Assembly (NCBI GenBank): GCA_001603805.1
Contig: LUZY01000013.1
Coordinates: forward strand, 62,001-126,000
DNA: 64,000 nucleotides
Direction: 5' to 3'
Source of the DNA: Deferribacterales bacterium Deferri_01
Lineage (GTDB): Bacteria; Chrysiogenota; Deferribacteres; Deferribacterales; Geovibrionaceae
Positions 26,624-34,542 of this stretch are shown piece by piece. The notes beneath the pieces were generated by a model. It was not told the origin of the DNA. It did not search any database and saw only the letters and a list, made by a program, of their open reading frames with translations. A program made the translations under genes and the position numbers. Positions within the stretch are counted from its first letter, which is position 1. Each line of letters starts with the position of its first letter.

Positions 26624-27915
26624 TATCTCATCCTCGGCATTCCCATTCCGGGAGGAGGTCCGAAATCACCGCTTCGTTGGGCTGCTGTTTTTGTATCAGA
26701 TGAAAGAACAACGGTTTCGCCTTCTTCCAGACCTTCAGTTATCTGTGCCTGAATACGGTTTGTTATGCCTACTTTGACAAGTCTTGGACTTGTTGTGCCG
26801 TCAGAATTTACAACAATGACTTCACCTGTGCCTGAAAGCTGTTGAGCAGCTTGCCGAGGTCGTTTTCTGAGTGGTGTTTCACTTGTTGTTTGGTTATCGT
26901 TTACCTTTGGACCTTCAGCTTTCTTCTGCTGTTCCTGACTGATGGTTTTAATTGCCGCCACAGGAACAAGCACAGCATTTCTTGCTGATGCTGTTATGAA
27001 AAAAACCTGTGCTGTCATCTGCGGAAGCAGACTGCGTTCGGTATTGTCCACATCAAAAAGCGCATTATAAAGCACAACATTGTTCTCTGTGGTGGGCGTG
27101 GGTTCTATTCTTCTTAATTCGCCGTACCATCTTTTCCCCTGACTTCCCAGAGTGGTAAAGTATGCTCTCATTCCTGTTTTAAGTTTGATGATATCCGCTT
27201 CTGATACCTCTGTCTGCACTGTCATGGTGGTAAGGTCCGCTATCTGGAGGATAGTGGGTGCCGACTGATTGGCGTTCAGTGTCTGTCCCTGACGGGCACT
27301 GACAGAAACCACTGTTCCGTCCATGGGTGCGTATATTTTGGTGTAGTTAAGGTTTGCCTCATCCGCCCGCAGGTCTGACTCTGTCTGGTCTATCTGTGCC
27401 TTGAGCATTTCAAGCTGTGCGGAAGCCGATTTGTATTCCGCATCCGCGCTCTGAACTGTTTCAAGGGTTGTGGCGTCTTCAGCGTAAAGATTCTTCTGCC
27501 TTTTGAGCTGAGTTTCCGAGAGAACAAGCTGGGCTTCTCTGTCTTTTAGCTGTGCCCGCTGGTAACGAAGCTGGGCACGGCTTGCATCAACCTGCGCCAT
27601 GAAAAGGGTAGGGTCTATTTCAGCGAGAAGGTCTCCTGATTTAACTTCACTGCCCACTTCCACATGAATTTTTTTGAGCTGACCTGACACCTGTGCGCCT
27701 ACGTCAACATAATCAAGCGGTTGTAAAGTTCCCGTGGCAGACACAAGAACCTCAATGTTTCCCCTCTGTGCCTGATAAGTGGTTCTTGCCGATGCTGCGT
27801 TGCGTTCTGCAGAAATACCCTTCCAGAGGTTAAATGCAGTTGCGGCAATGATCACAGCAATAATTGCGGATACACTGAAAAAAATGAGTTTCTTCGGTTT
27901 TTTTTGATTGTTCAT
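26623..27915 (-). CDS. macA: MacA-like periplasmic adaptor (membrane fusion protein)
   Basis: 430 residues of the RND/MacA adaptor family. An N-terminal membrane anchor (about 10-30) is followed by a barrel-lipoyl region ([15 protein letters not shown]), a coiled-coil hairpin from about 100-190 rich in Q/A/L, then the second lipoyl half ([10 protein letters not shown]) and beta-barrel. An insertion of about 35 polar residues (E-Q-Q-K-K-A-E-G-P to R-K-R-P-R-Q) is a low-complexity loop. It links MacB to the TolC-type channel. A small ORF lies 24 bases upstream. Confidence 0.93.
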   Translation of the reverse strand: MNNQKKPKKLIFFSVSAIIAVIIAATAFNLWKGISAERNAASARTTYQAQRGNIEVLVSATGTLQPLDYVDVGAQVSGQLKKIHVEVGSEVKSGDLLAEIDPTLFMAQVDASRAQLRYQRAQLKDREAQLVLSETQLKRQKNLYAEDATTLETVQSADAEYKSASAQLEMLKAQIDQTESDLRADEANLNYTKIYAPMDGTVVSVSARQGQTLNANQSAPTILQIADLTTMTVQTEVSEADIIKLKTGMRAYFTTLGSQGKRWYGELRRIEPTPTTENNVVLYNALFDVDNTERSLLPQMTAQVFFITASARNAVLVPVAAIKTISQEQQKKAEGPKVNDNQTTSETPLRKRPRQAAQQLSGTGEVIVVNSDGTTSPRLVKVGITNRIQAQITEGLEEGETVVLSSDTKTAAQRSGDFGPPPGMGMPRMR

Positions 27916-27939
27916 ATCATCCCTTGTAAATATAAATCA

Positions 27940-28104
27940 TTAACGGCAACAGACATCAATAGTTTGTCCGCTGCCGCACTTCTTGATAGCAAATTTCATT
28001 CCTGTTTCATGGCTAAACATAAAGCATTGGTAAATAGTTATTAAAAACAATGTAACCTTTTTTGAACGGTGTATTTTCTGCTCAGTTATGTGCAATTTAT
28101 TCAT
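27940..28104 (-). CDS. Possible small protein upstream of macA
   Basis: A 54-residue frame starting M-N-K-L-H-I-T-E-Q-K, with AGAGG nine bases before its ATG, ends 24 bases before macA. It has a short hydrophobic patch (V-T-L-F-L-I-T-I-Y) and four cysteines (27, 43, 52, 53). Its end, K-K-C-G-S-G-Q-T-I-D-V-C-C-R, is like half of a SEC-C zinc motif (C-G-S-G-x5-C-C) but without the first C-P. I do not recognise the protein. It could be a real small gene, a leader peptide of the efflux operon, or chance. Confidence 0.35.
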   Translation of the reverse strand: MNKLHITEQKIHRSKKVTLFLITIYQCFMFSHETGMKFAIKKCGSGQTIDVCCR

Positions 28105-28404
28105 ATCTTTTTACCTCTTAACAGAAGAAGCCGCACCGACCTACAGGAAACGGTGCGACTTCATTAATACAAGACAAAGTTAACTCCTGTTAGTTTACAG
28201 ACGTAAAAAAATTGTCTCAGGAAACATTAATTATTGTATTTTTTGAGGATGCAATTTGTACGTCTGTCGGAAATGACATATTCTGAATTTCCGAAAGGAA
28301 TGGATTTCGGAGCTTAAAAGGAATCTTTCAAGCTGAACGTCGATTAACTGAATAACAATCTTGTTATTTTATGTTAACAAATTTATAGCTACCTAACTTG
28401 CTCT
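28105..28404. other. Structured AT-rich intergenic region between cobS and macA
   Basis: No gene seen. Three inverted repeats follow each other: 28127-28162 (GAAG-c-CGCACCG/CGGTGCG-a-CTTC, 12-base loop), 28197-28267 (ACAGACGTA/TACGTCTGT, with AATTG/CAATT and CTCA/TGAG further in) and 28267-28294 (TCGGAAAT/ATTTCCGA). The first could terminate the cobU-cobT-cobS transcript (minus strand). I see no cobalamin riboswitch core here. Confidence 0.5.
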
Positions 28405-29115
28405 TTACAATTCTTTAAATACAACAAAAACAAAAAGCACAGTTTCGATACACTCTATCATTGCGCCCATGAGATCGCCTGTGATTCCTCCCAGTGAAAA
28501 ACGGTAAAAAAACAGGATAGTGAGAACTGAAAGGACAAACACAAAGTGAAACCATAAGAAGAACGGCAGTCCGCCGAACCATAGAACAGCAAGAGCAAAT
28601 GGTATTATCTGTAAAAGGGCGGTTTTTGATGCGCCGTCTGCAAACATTTTGCCCAGACCGTCCTTACGTGCATAGGGAAGGGCGAGCATGCCTATAACGG
28701 CGGCAAAGCGGGCATAGGCAGGGACTAATGCTATGAGCCATATATCACTCATCTGCGAAAATGCTGACCATTTAGCAATCAGTAGAATAACCACCGCAAC
28801 AATACCCATTGACCCTGCGTGGGGATCTTTCATTATTTCAAGTTTGCGCTCTCTGCTTCTGTGTGAAAAGAGGGCGTCTGCCGTGTCTATGAATCCGTCA
28901 AGATGAAGTGCGCCTGTGACTGCTGCAAGGTAAATCAGCATCAGTACTGGTCTCAGGAAGAATCCGTCAGATACGTAAGAAACCGCCCAGAGACCTGAAC
29001 CTATGAAAAAACCTGTTAGTGCGAAATAGGGAATCATGACGGCGGGTTTGTATTCCCCGCCTGTTCTGAACCTGATTACTGTGAGAAAGGACAAAGCCTG
29101 AATGAAGCCTTTCAT
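28405..29115 (-). CDS. cobS: Adenosylcobinamide-GDP ribazoletransferase
   Basis: Membrane enzyme joining alpha-ribazole (or its phosphate) to adenosylcobinamide-GDP, the last condensation of cobamide synthesis. 236 residues, about six helices. The family signature L-H-L-D-G-F-I-D-T-A-D-A-L, followed by E-I-M-K-D-P-H-A-G-S-M-G, is present. It shares its first base with the cobT stop region in a cobU-cobT-cobS operon. Confidence 0.94.
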   Translation of the reverse strand: MKGFIQALSFLTVIRFRTGGEYKPAVMIPYFALTGFFIGSGLWAVSYVSDGFFLRPVLMLIYLAAVTGALHLDGFIDTADALFSHRSRERKLEIMKDPHAGSMGIVAVVILLIAKWSAFSQMSDIWLIALVPAYARFAAVIGMLALPYARKDGLGKMFADGASKTALLQIIPFALAVLWFGGLPFFLWFHFVFVLSVLTILFFYRFSLGGITGDLMGAMIECIETVLFVFVVFKEL

Positions 29116-30188
29116 TAATCCTCTTTACCTGAAACCGCCGCTTCCTCAAATGTGGCTACATCACGGATTACCGCCGCCGCAAGGTCTATTATCTGCATGG
29201 CGGCAACTGCGCCTGTGCCTTCGCCGAGACGCATACCGAGATCAAGCACAGGCACAAGCCCAAGATGGTTCAGCATGAGTCTGTGACCCGGTTCTTCCGA
29301 AACGTGTCCTGCTATCATATAGTCGAGTGTTTTAGGGGCTACAACCGCAGCTATCAGCGCTCCTGCGGTGGAGATTATGCCGTCTATTACAACTGGGATT
29401 CTGTTATGTGCGGCGGCTATAACTGTTCCTGCGATTGCTCCTATTTCAAATCCGCCTACTTTGGCGAGAACATCCAGACCGTTACCTGAGTCCGGTTTAT
29501 TTATCTCTATTCCCTGTTTTATCATGCTGATTTTATTGATAACTCTTTCGTTTGTCAGCCCAGAGCCCATCCCTGTCATTACTTCCACTGTTTCGCCGGT
29601 GATAACGCTCCCTATGGCGGAGGAGGGGGTGGTGTTGCCGATACCCATGTCACCTGTTGCCACAAGGTTTAAGCCGTGCTTCTTTATCTGTTCACATGTA
29701 ACATCATAGCCCACAAGGATGCACTCTTTCGCCTGTTCTAAGGTCATTGCCGGTTCGGTTGAGAAATCCTTTGTTGATGAAGCGACTTTACGCTGAAAAA
29801 ACTCGGCATTTTCAGAAATCACAGCGTCAGGCATGGAATGGAGAGTTCCCGCATCCGTAACAAATACTTTGACATTTGCCGCATTGGACAGGGCATTGAT
29901 CGTAGCCATTCCGCCCATGAAAGCTCCCATCATCTGTCCGGTAACTTCCTGCGGAAATGCGCTGACACCCTTTGCTGCTATGCCGTGGTCTCCCGCCATA
30001 ACGAATACTGCACGCTTGTCTGTCTGCGGCTTGAGAGTGCTGTATATGGCGCAGAGCTTTTCAGATATGTCATTCAGTCTGCCCATGGCTCTGGGGGGCA
30101 TGATAAGGTTTGCCGTGCGCTCACGGGCTTTTTCATAGACGGTTTTGTTGCTCTCTTTTATGTCTTCAATTATCTGGTTAAGTCTCAT
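29115..30188 (-). CDS. cobT: Nicotinate-nucleotide:dimethylbenzimidazole phosphoribosyltransferase
   Basis: Makes alpha-ribazole phosphate (activated lower ligand) from nicotinate mononucleotide and a base. 357 residues, standard length. M-G-I-G-N-T-T-P-S-S-A-I, A-G-D-H-G-I-A-A-K-G-V-S and L-G-M-R-L-G-E-G-T-G-A are family stretches; the glutamate of the last is the catalytic base region. Start overlaps cobU. Which lower-ligand base is used is not shown; no bluB or bza genes are in the window. Confidence 0.95.
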   Translation of the reverse strand: MRLNQIIEDIKESNKTVYEKARERTANLIMPPRAMGRLNDISEKLCAIYSTLKPQTDKRAVFVMAGDHGIAAKGVSAFPQEVTGQMMGAFMGGMATINALSNAANVKVFVTDAGTLHSMPDAVISENAEFFQRKVASSTKDFSTEPAMTLEQAKECILVGYDVTCEQIKKHGLNLVATGDMGIGNTTPSSAIGSVITGETVEVMTGMGSGLTNERVINKISMIKQGIEINKPDSGNGLDVLAKVGGFEIGAIAGTVIAAAHNRIPVVIDGIISTAGALIAAVVAPKTLDYMIAGHVSEEPGHRLMLNHLGLVPVLDLGMRLGEGTGAVAAMQIIDLAAAVIRDVATFEEAAVSGKED

Positions 30189-30697
30189 TTTTCCCCCTTA
30201 ACATAAAGCGGTTGCCCCGCTACCATCAGTATCACTTTATCTGCGGCATCTGCTATTTTCCTGTTTGCCGCCGCTGTGAGGTTCACATATTCCCTAGCCA
30301 GCTTTTCCGCAGGGACAAGGCCGAGGCTCACTTCGTTTGTAACTATTACTACAGGCTTTTTTGTACCGCTCAGTGCATTTATAAGCCTGTCTGTATATTC
30401 GTCTGCATGCTTCTTATAATACAGAAGATTATTGATCCAGAACGTCAGACAGTCCAGAATAATTATATCATTTTCTTCCGCCGCTTCATGTATAGCTTCA
30501 TCCAGCTCAAGGGGTTCTTCGTAGGTGGTGTAGGTTTCGTCCCTTTCCTGACGGTGTTTTTCTATTTTTCGCCCCATTTCACCGTCAGTTGCTTCTGCGG
30601 TGGCAATGTAGGCTTTTTTTTCATATTGTTCTGCAAGCTTCAGGGCATAGGATGTTTTGCCTGTACCTGCGCCCCCTGTTATAAGAGTGATCATCAT
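30185..30697 (-). CDS. cobU: Adenosylcobinamide kinase/guanylyltransferase
   Basis: Phosphorylates adenosylcobinamide and converts it to the GDP form. 170 residues. P-loop G-G-A-G-T-G-K-T-S-Y-A at the N terminus; the G-R-K-I-E-K-H-R-Q-E-R stretch bears the guanylylated histidine; V-T-N-E-V-S-L-G-L-V-P follows. First gene of cobUTS, divergent from cobD with 86 bases between. Confidence 0.94.
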   Translation of the reverse strand: MMITLITGGAGTGKTSYALKLAEQYEKKAYIATAEATDGEMGRKIEKHRQERDETYTTYEEPLELDEAIHEAAEENDIIILDCLTFWINNLLYYKKHADEYTDRLINALSGTKKPVVIVTNEVSLGLVPAEKLAREYVNLTAAANRKIADAADKVILMVAGQPLYVKGEK

Positions 30698-30783
30698 TTA
30701 TCTCCGTTAAATACAAAATTATTGTATGACAAGATCATTCTTTACGCTATAAAACATTATTATTTTCAGGAGGAAAACATAAG

Positions 30784-31779
30784 GTGAAGCAGGGAAAACA
30801 CGGCGGCGACATATACAAGGCGGCGGCTGAACTTAATGTATCAGTTGATGAAATAAGAGACTATAGCGGAAATGTGAGCCACATTCAGCCGGAATGTTTG
30901 AAAAAGCTGGATACATCACGTCTGCTTTCCGTTCTGCCGGAACCCGAATCAAACACCCTTAAAAAAGTCTATGCCTCTTCCATTAATGTTAATCCTGAAA
31001 ATATATGCGTTACAGCGGGTACAACCGAGGCGATAGAAAAAATATGCCGTCTGTTTTCCGGCAAGAGAGCGAACATTTGTATGCCCACATATTCGGACTA
31101 CGAATATTTCTGTAATATGTACGGCATTAGTGTGAAAACACATCCGGTGCTTGCCCCTGCGGATTTATGCTTTATCTGCAATCCGAACAACCCAACAGGC
31201 AGAACCATGCCCCGTTCGGAGATTTTGGAAATGCTGAAAAGCAGTCCGCAGACTTTGTTTGTTGTTGATGAATCATACATGCCTTTCCACATCAATGAGG
31301 CTGATTTTACACTGAAAAACCACCTTGCGGATAACCTTGTTGTTCTTCGTTCATTCTCTAAGATATTCGGTGTGCCGGGCTTGAGGCTGGGCTTTATGAT
31401 AACCGGAAATACAGAGCTGGCGGAATCTGTCACCAAGCTTCTTCCCCCTTGGAATGTAAACAGCATTGCTCAGGCTGCGGGAGTGCTTCTGACTGATGAA
31501 GACACCACAAAAACCGCAGTAAGGACAGCAAAGTTTAAAAAAGCTTTTTTGCCTGAGCTGGATGGTGTCCACTGGATTGAACCTTTAGAATCTGATGTTA
31601 ATTTTATACTATGTCGTCTTCACGGTGTTGAATCTGCCAATGTTTTCCGTAAATGCCTTGAGCAGAAGGTGCTTATCCGTGACTGCTCAAACTTTGCAGG
31701 GCTGAAGGGCGAGCATATACGCTTCTCTCTCAGGGGTGATATGCAGCCATTAATTGACGCCTTCAGGAATGTGCTGTGA
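30784..31779 (+). CDS. cobD: L-threonine-O-3-phosphate decarboxylase (CobD/CobC-type aminotransferase fold)
   Basis: PLP enzyme making (R)-1-amino-2-propanol phosphate, the linker of the nucleotide loop. 331 residues, class I/II aminotransferase fold. C-N-P-N-N-P-T-G near residue 133 and the PLP lysine in V-L-R-S-F-S-K-I-F-G-V-P-G-L-R-L-G are clear. GTG start with AGGAGG ten bases upstream. The tight link to cbiB (4-base overlap), which uses its product, favours this over histidinol-phosphate aminotransferase, the close relative. No threonine kinase (PduX) gene is seen in the window. Confidence 0.9.
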   Translation: MKQGKHGGDIYKAAAELNVSVDEIRDYSGNVSHIQPECLKKLDTSRLLSVLPEPESNTLKKVYASSINVNPENICVTAGTTEAIEKICRLFSGKRANICMPTYSDYEYFCNMYGISVKTHPVLAPADLCFICNPNNPTGRTMPRSEILEMLKSSPQTLFVVDESYMPFHINEADFTLKNHLADNLVVLRSFSKIFGVPGLRLGFMITGNTELAESVTKLLPPWNVNSIAQAAGVLLTDEDTTKTAVRTAKFKKAFLPELDGVHWIEPLESDVNFILCRLHGVESANVFRKCLEQKVLIRDCSNFAGLKGEHIRFSLRGDMQPLIDAFRNVL

Positions 31780-32756
31780 CACAGTTTATAAGCCTGAACC
31801 TTGTTTCCTGCATTATTGCTTTTTTTCTGGATGATATTTTCGGAGATCCCCGTTCGTCCTTTCATCCTGTGGTGCTGATGGGCAGGTTAAACAGGTTTCT
31901 GGAAAAACGGTTGTATGGTTTGGGTTTTATCGGCGGAATGATCCTGACCGTTTTTTCTGCGGCTTTCTGGACAGGCATTGGGACTTTAATACTCTACTTT
32001 GTCTACGGGTTTCATTTGTACGCATATGTATTTATAAATGCGTTTATCATCTATTCCGCCATAAGTGCAAAGTCCATGAAACAGCACGCAATGAGGGTTT
32101 ATGAGCCCCTTGTGTCAGGTGATTTGCAGTCTGCAAGGCATGAGCTTTCCATGATAGTAAGCCGTGATACTGCGGATATGGATAAGGCGGGGGTTGTTAA
32201 ATCTGCTGTTGAGTCTGTTTCGGAAAATTTTACTGACGGAGTGCTTTCTCCCCTTATCTTTGCCGTATTCGGCGGAGGTGCAGGGGCATTGTTTTTCAAA
32301 GTTGTCAGCACTCTGGATTCAATGATCGGCTACAGAAATGATAAATATGAGAAGTTCGGCAAGTTTGCCGCCCGTCTGGATGATCTGCTTAACTTTATAC
32401 CCGCAAGGATTTCTGTTTTTGTTATATCAATTTCAGCCCTGTTTTGCGGAATGAGCATGAAAAATACCCTTAAAACCGCTTTTAAATACAGAAAAGAGCA
32501 TGACAGCCCGAATTCTGCGCACTCCATGTCCGCCTTCGCTGGTGCGCTTAACCTGCGTCTGGGCGGTGCAGTCTCTTACTTCGGCAAGGTTAAGGACAAG
32601 CCGTGTATAGGTGATGGAACAGCAGAAGCCGAAGCCCTCAGAATAAAAGAGGCTGTGAGGCTGTTTGACACATCCGCAGTGTTTGCCATTGCAGTATGTG
32701 CTGTTGTTTATTTTATTCTGCGTTATTACGGAGGCTGCCCCTTATGCGCCGTATAG
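31776..32756 (+). CDS. cbiB: Adenosylcobinamide-phosphate synthase
   Basis: Membrane enzyme attaching aminopropanol phosphate to adenosylcobyric acid. 326 residues with several helices. Family motifs D-D-I-F-G-D-P, S-R-D-T-A-D-M-D and S-T-L-D-S-M-I-G-Y-R-N-D-K-Y are present. It overlaps cobD upstream and the CbiR-like gene downstream. Confidence 0.95.
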   Translation: MTQFISLNLVSCIIAFFLDDIFGDPRSSFHPVVLMGRLNRFLEKRLYGLGFIGGMILTVFSAAFWTGIGTLILYFVYGFHLYAYVFINAFIIYSAISAKSMKQHAMRVYEPLVSGDLQSARHELSMIVSRDTADMDKAGVVKSAVESVSENFTDGVLSPLIFAVFGGGAGALFFKVVSTLDSMIGYRNDKYEKFGKFAARLDDLLNFIPARISVFVISISALFCGMSMKNTLKTAFKYRKEHDSPNSAHSMSAFAGALNLRLGGAVSYFGKVKDKPCIGDGTAEAEALRIKEAVRLFDTSAVFAIAVCAVVYFILRYYGGCPLCAV

Positions 32757-33415
32757 CCGCACCGTCATTCATAAAAAAAGCGGACAGGATAACTAATGTC
32801 CGTCATCTTAAGGGAATTGTGGATGAGGTGGAGCTTCTGTATATGTCGAGCCTTTATGAAGGGGATGAACCTGACCCTGCAGAAGTTGAGGCTCTTGGGG
32901 CAGAGGGGATGCGCTTTAACGTGCATATGCCTTATGATATTGACCTTGCAGAGAAGGCAAACTGGGCTGTGATAGAAAGGTACGCAGAGCTGCTCAAACC
33001 ATCAGGGGCATATACCCACACAATACATATGCAGGAACAGGATTTATTTTTTGAAAACCTAAGTGAATTTGCAGAAAGAACCGCTGTACCTCTTACCGTT
33101 GAAAACAGCGGTGATGATGCAGACCTTTTCGGCAGACTTCGGGGGATTCCGGTTCAAATATGCGCTGATTTGGGGCATGTTATTCACTACGGCGGGGATG
33201 CAGGCAGACTGCTTGAAGCATACGCCGCAGAAATAGGGCTTATTCATCTCCACGGCTCTGACGGAGTGCGTGACCACCAGAGCCTTGTTCACACAGATAA
33301 GGGTGTTCTGAAAACCATAATGACCTTCTCAGAAGCACATCAGGTGACTGTCTGCATCGAAGTCTTTGAGGAAAAAGGCTTCCTTGAATCCCTTGATATT
33401 CTCCTAAGCCTTTAA
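32744..33415 (+). CDS. cbiR: CbiR-like cobamide-remodelling hydrolase (TIM-barrel, AP endonuclease 2 superfamily)
   Basis: 223 residues from the ATG at 32744, chosen because GGAGG stands nine bases before it; the longer frame is cbiB sequence in another phase. The fold pattern is of a sugar-isomerase/AP-endonuclease-like TIM barrel with candidate metal ligands H-T-I-H-M near residue 89, E-N-S near 115, D-L-G-H near 142, H-L-H-G near 168 and E-V-F-E near 210. CbiR proteins of this superfamily cut the nucleotide loop of cobamides so that CbiB, CobU, CobT and CobS can install a new lower ligand. Overlap with cbiB supports this. Other barrel hydrolases cannot be excluded. Confidence 0.65.
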   Translation: MRRIAAPSFIKKADRITNVRHLKGIVDEVELLYMSSLYEGDEPDPAEVEALGAEGMRFNVHMPYDIDLAEKANWAVIERYAELLKPSGAYTHTIHMQEQDLFFENLSEFAERTAVPLTVENSGDDADLFGRLRGIPVQICADLGHVIHYGGDAGRLLEAYAAEIGLIHLHGSDGVRDHQSLVHTDKGVLKTIMTFSEAHQVTVCIEVFEEKGFLESLDILLSL

Positions 33416-34087
33416 TATAGCCGTTGAGAGATACCCTGCGGATTCTTCAGGCATTTCATTCAGCAGGTCAAAAATCTGTTCATCATCCATAGTTACCCTC
33501 TGGAACAGATACGCCTCGCTAAGCTTATTTTCCCTGACGAAACTTATCAGCACACCGAGTCTTTTATGCACCTTCATCAGCACTACAGATGTAAAACGGC
33601 GTGTAAGCTCCGCAAGCTCTTCATCAGTTTCAGGCATTTCCACCACGCAGAAAGAACCGTCCTTTTCACAGAGCGGCAGATTCATTCTGTTTGCCGATGC
33701 GGAAAATGCGGAGATTCCGGCAACCATTCTGGTATCTATATTTTTTGCTTTCAGTTTATCTCGCAGGTAGTTAAAAGTGCTGTAGACAGGGGTGTCGCCT
33801 ATGGTGACATAGCTTACTGTTTTGCCTTCGGCGGCGAGCTTCTCCATATCTGATGCGAGGGCTGTATAGCGCACATCAAGATCAGCCTTGTTGCCTGTCA
33901 TCGGGAAGTAATACATGTGGATTTTTTCTTCGGGCACGTAGTTTTTAACTATGTCAAAGGCTATGCTCCGCCCTGTTTTGTCGGACTGCGGAACAATGAC
34001 AACATCTGATTTCTCAAGTGTTTTCACCGCTTTAACAGTGACAAGCTCAGGATCGCCCGGACCCAGACCGATTCCGTAAATAATCAT
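33404..34087 (-). CDS. cbiL: Cobalt-precorrin-2 C20-methyltransferase
   Basis: SAM-dependent corrin-ring methylase of the tetrapyrrole methylase family, second methyl addition after cobalt insertion. 227 residues. G-I-G-L-G-P-G-D-P-E-L-V-T-V-K at the N terminus and Y-V-T-I-G-D-T-P-V-Y-S-T near residue 95 are the CbiL/CobI signatures. Its 3' end overlaps the convergent cbiR by 12 bases. It is apart from the cbiDEFGHJ operon and has its own promoter region (34088-34155). Confidence 0.92.
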   Translation of the reverse strand: MIIYGIGLGPGDPELVTVKAVKTLEKSDVVIVPQSDKTGRSIAFDIVKNYVPEEKIHMYYFPMTGNKADLDVRYTALASDMEKLAAEGKTVSYVTIGDTPVYSTFNYLRDKLKAKNIDTRMVAGISAFSASANRMNLPLCEKDGSFCVVEMPETDEELAELTRRFTSVVLMKVHKRLGVLISFVRENKLSEAYLFQRVTMDDEQIFDLLNEMPEESAGYLSTAILKA

Positions 34088-34155
34088 AACATCACCTCAA
34101 TAATATCAAGTCTATAAAAAAGATCTGTGGGTTGTCCATGAATTTATCAGGGTGA

Positions 34156-34193
34156 GGAAAAGAAAACTGCGCCGCCTTAACAGGCAGCGCAGT
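34156..34193 (-). terminator. Terminator of the DUF3649-PepSY-DUF3325 operon
   Basis: On the minus strand a 12-base-armed stem with one mismatch (ACTGCGC...GCGCAGT, loop of four) is followed by TTTTCTTTTCC. It begins eight bases after the DUF3325 stop. Confidence 0.85.
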
Positions 34194-34200
34194 GAGCAAA

Positions 34201-34542
34201 CTACAGAAGTATATTAACAAGGAACAGTGCGGCGGCAAATGGTACTGCCCCCGCTGCGCCTGCAAAAACTTTTCTTGGTGTATAGGTGAGCATCAGCACA
34301 AGCACACTGCCGGAAAGGCTCATGCAGCCGAACCATGCGGTGAGCCCGATGGATATTTTATACTGCATAACACAAGGCACAGCGGCAATAAGCAGGATAA
34401 CCCAGCCGGAAAGCATATAAACAGGTTTCAGGGCTGTGTTAAAGGGCTTATCCATTATCTGTGCGTGGTGCTTTTCCATGCCGAGGGCGATGAGGGTAAA
34501 GCCTGTGAATGTGAGTGCGAGAGTTATAAGTCCTGCCAGCAT
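34201..34542 (-). CDS. DUF3325-type small membrane protein
   Basis: 113 residues with about four hydrophobic helices and the early motif L-G-M-E-K-H-H-A-Q-I, typical of a family found next to PepSY iron-uptake proteins. Function unknown. The start overlaps the stop of the PepSY gene. It is probably a partner of the large membrane protein encoded upstream. Confidence 0.75.
   Translation of the reverse strand: MLAGLITLALTFTGFTLIALGMEKHHAQIMDKPFNTALKPVYMLSGWVILLIAAVPCVMQYKISIGLTAWFGCMSLSGSVLVLMLTYTPRKVFAGAAGAVPFAAALFLVNILL

Noticed and set aside
28127-28162. Possible cobalamin riboswitch near cobS
   Set aside because: The region has a hairpin but no GGTGAAAA-like core or B12 box, and it lies downstream of cobS, not before it.
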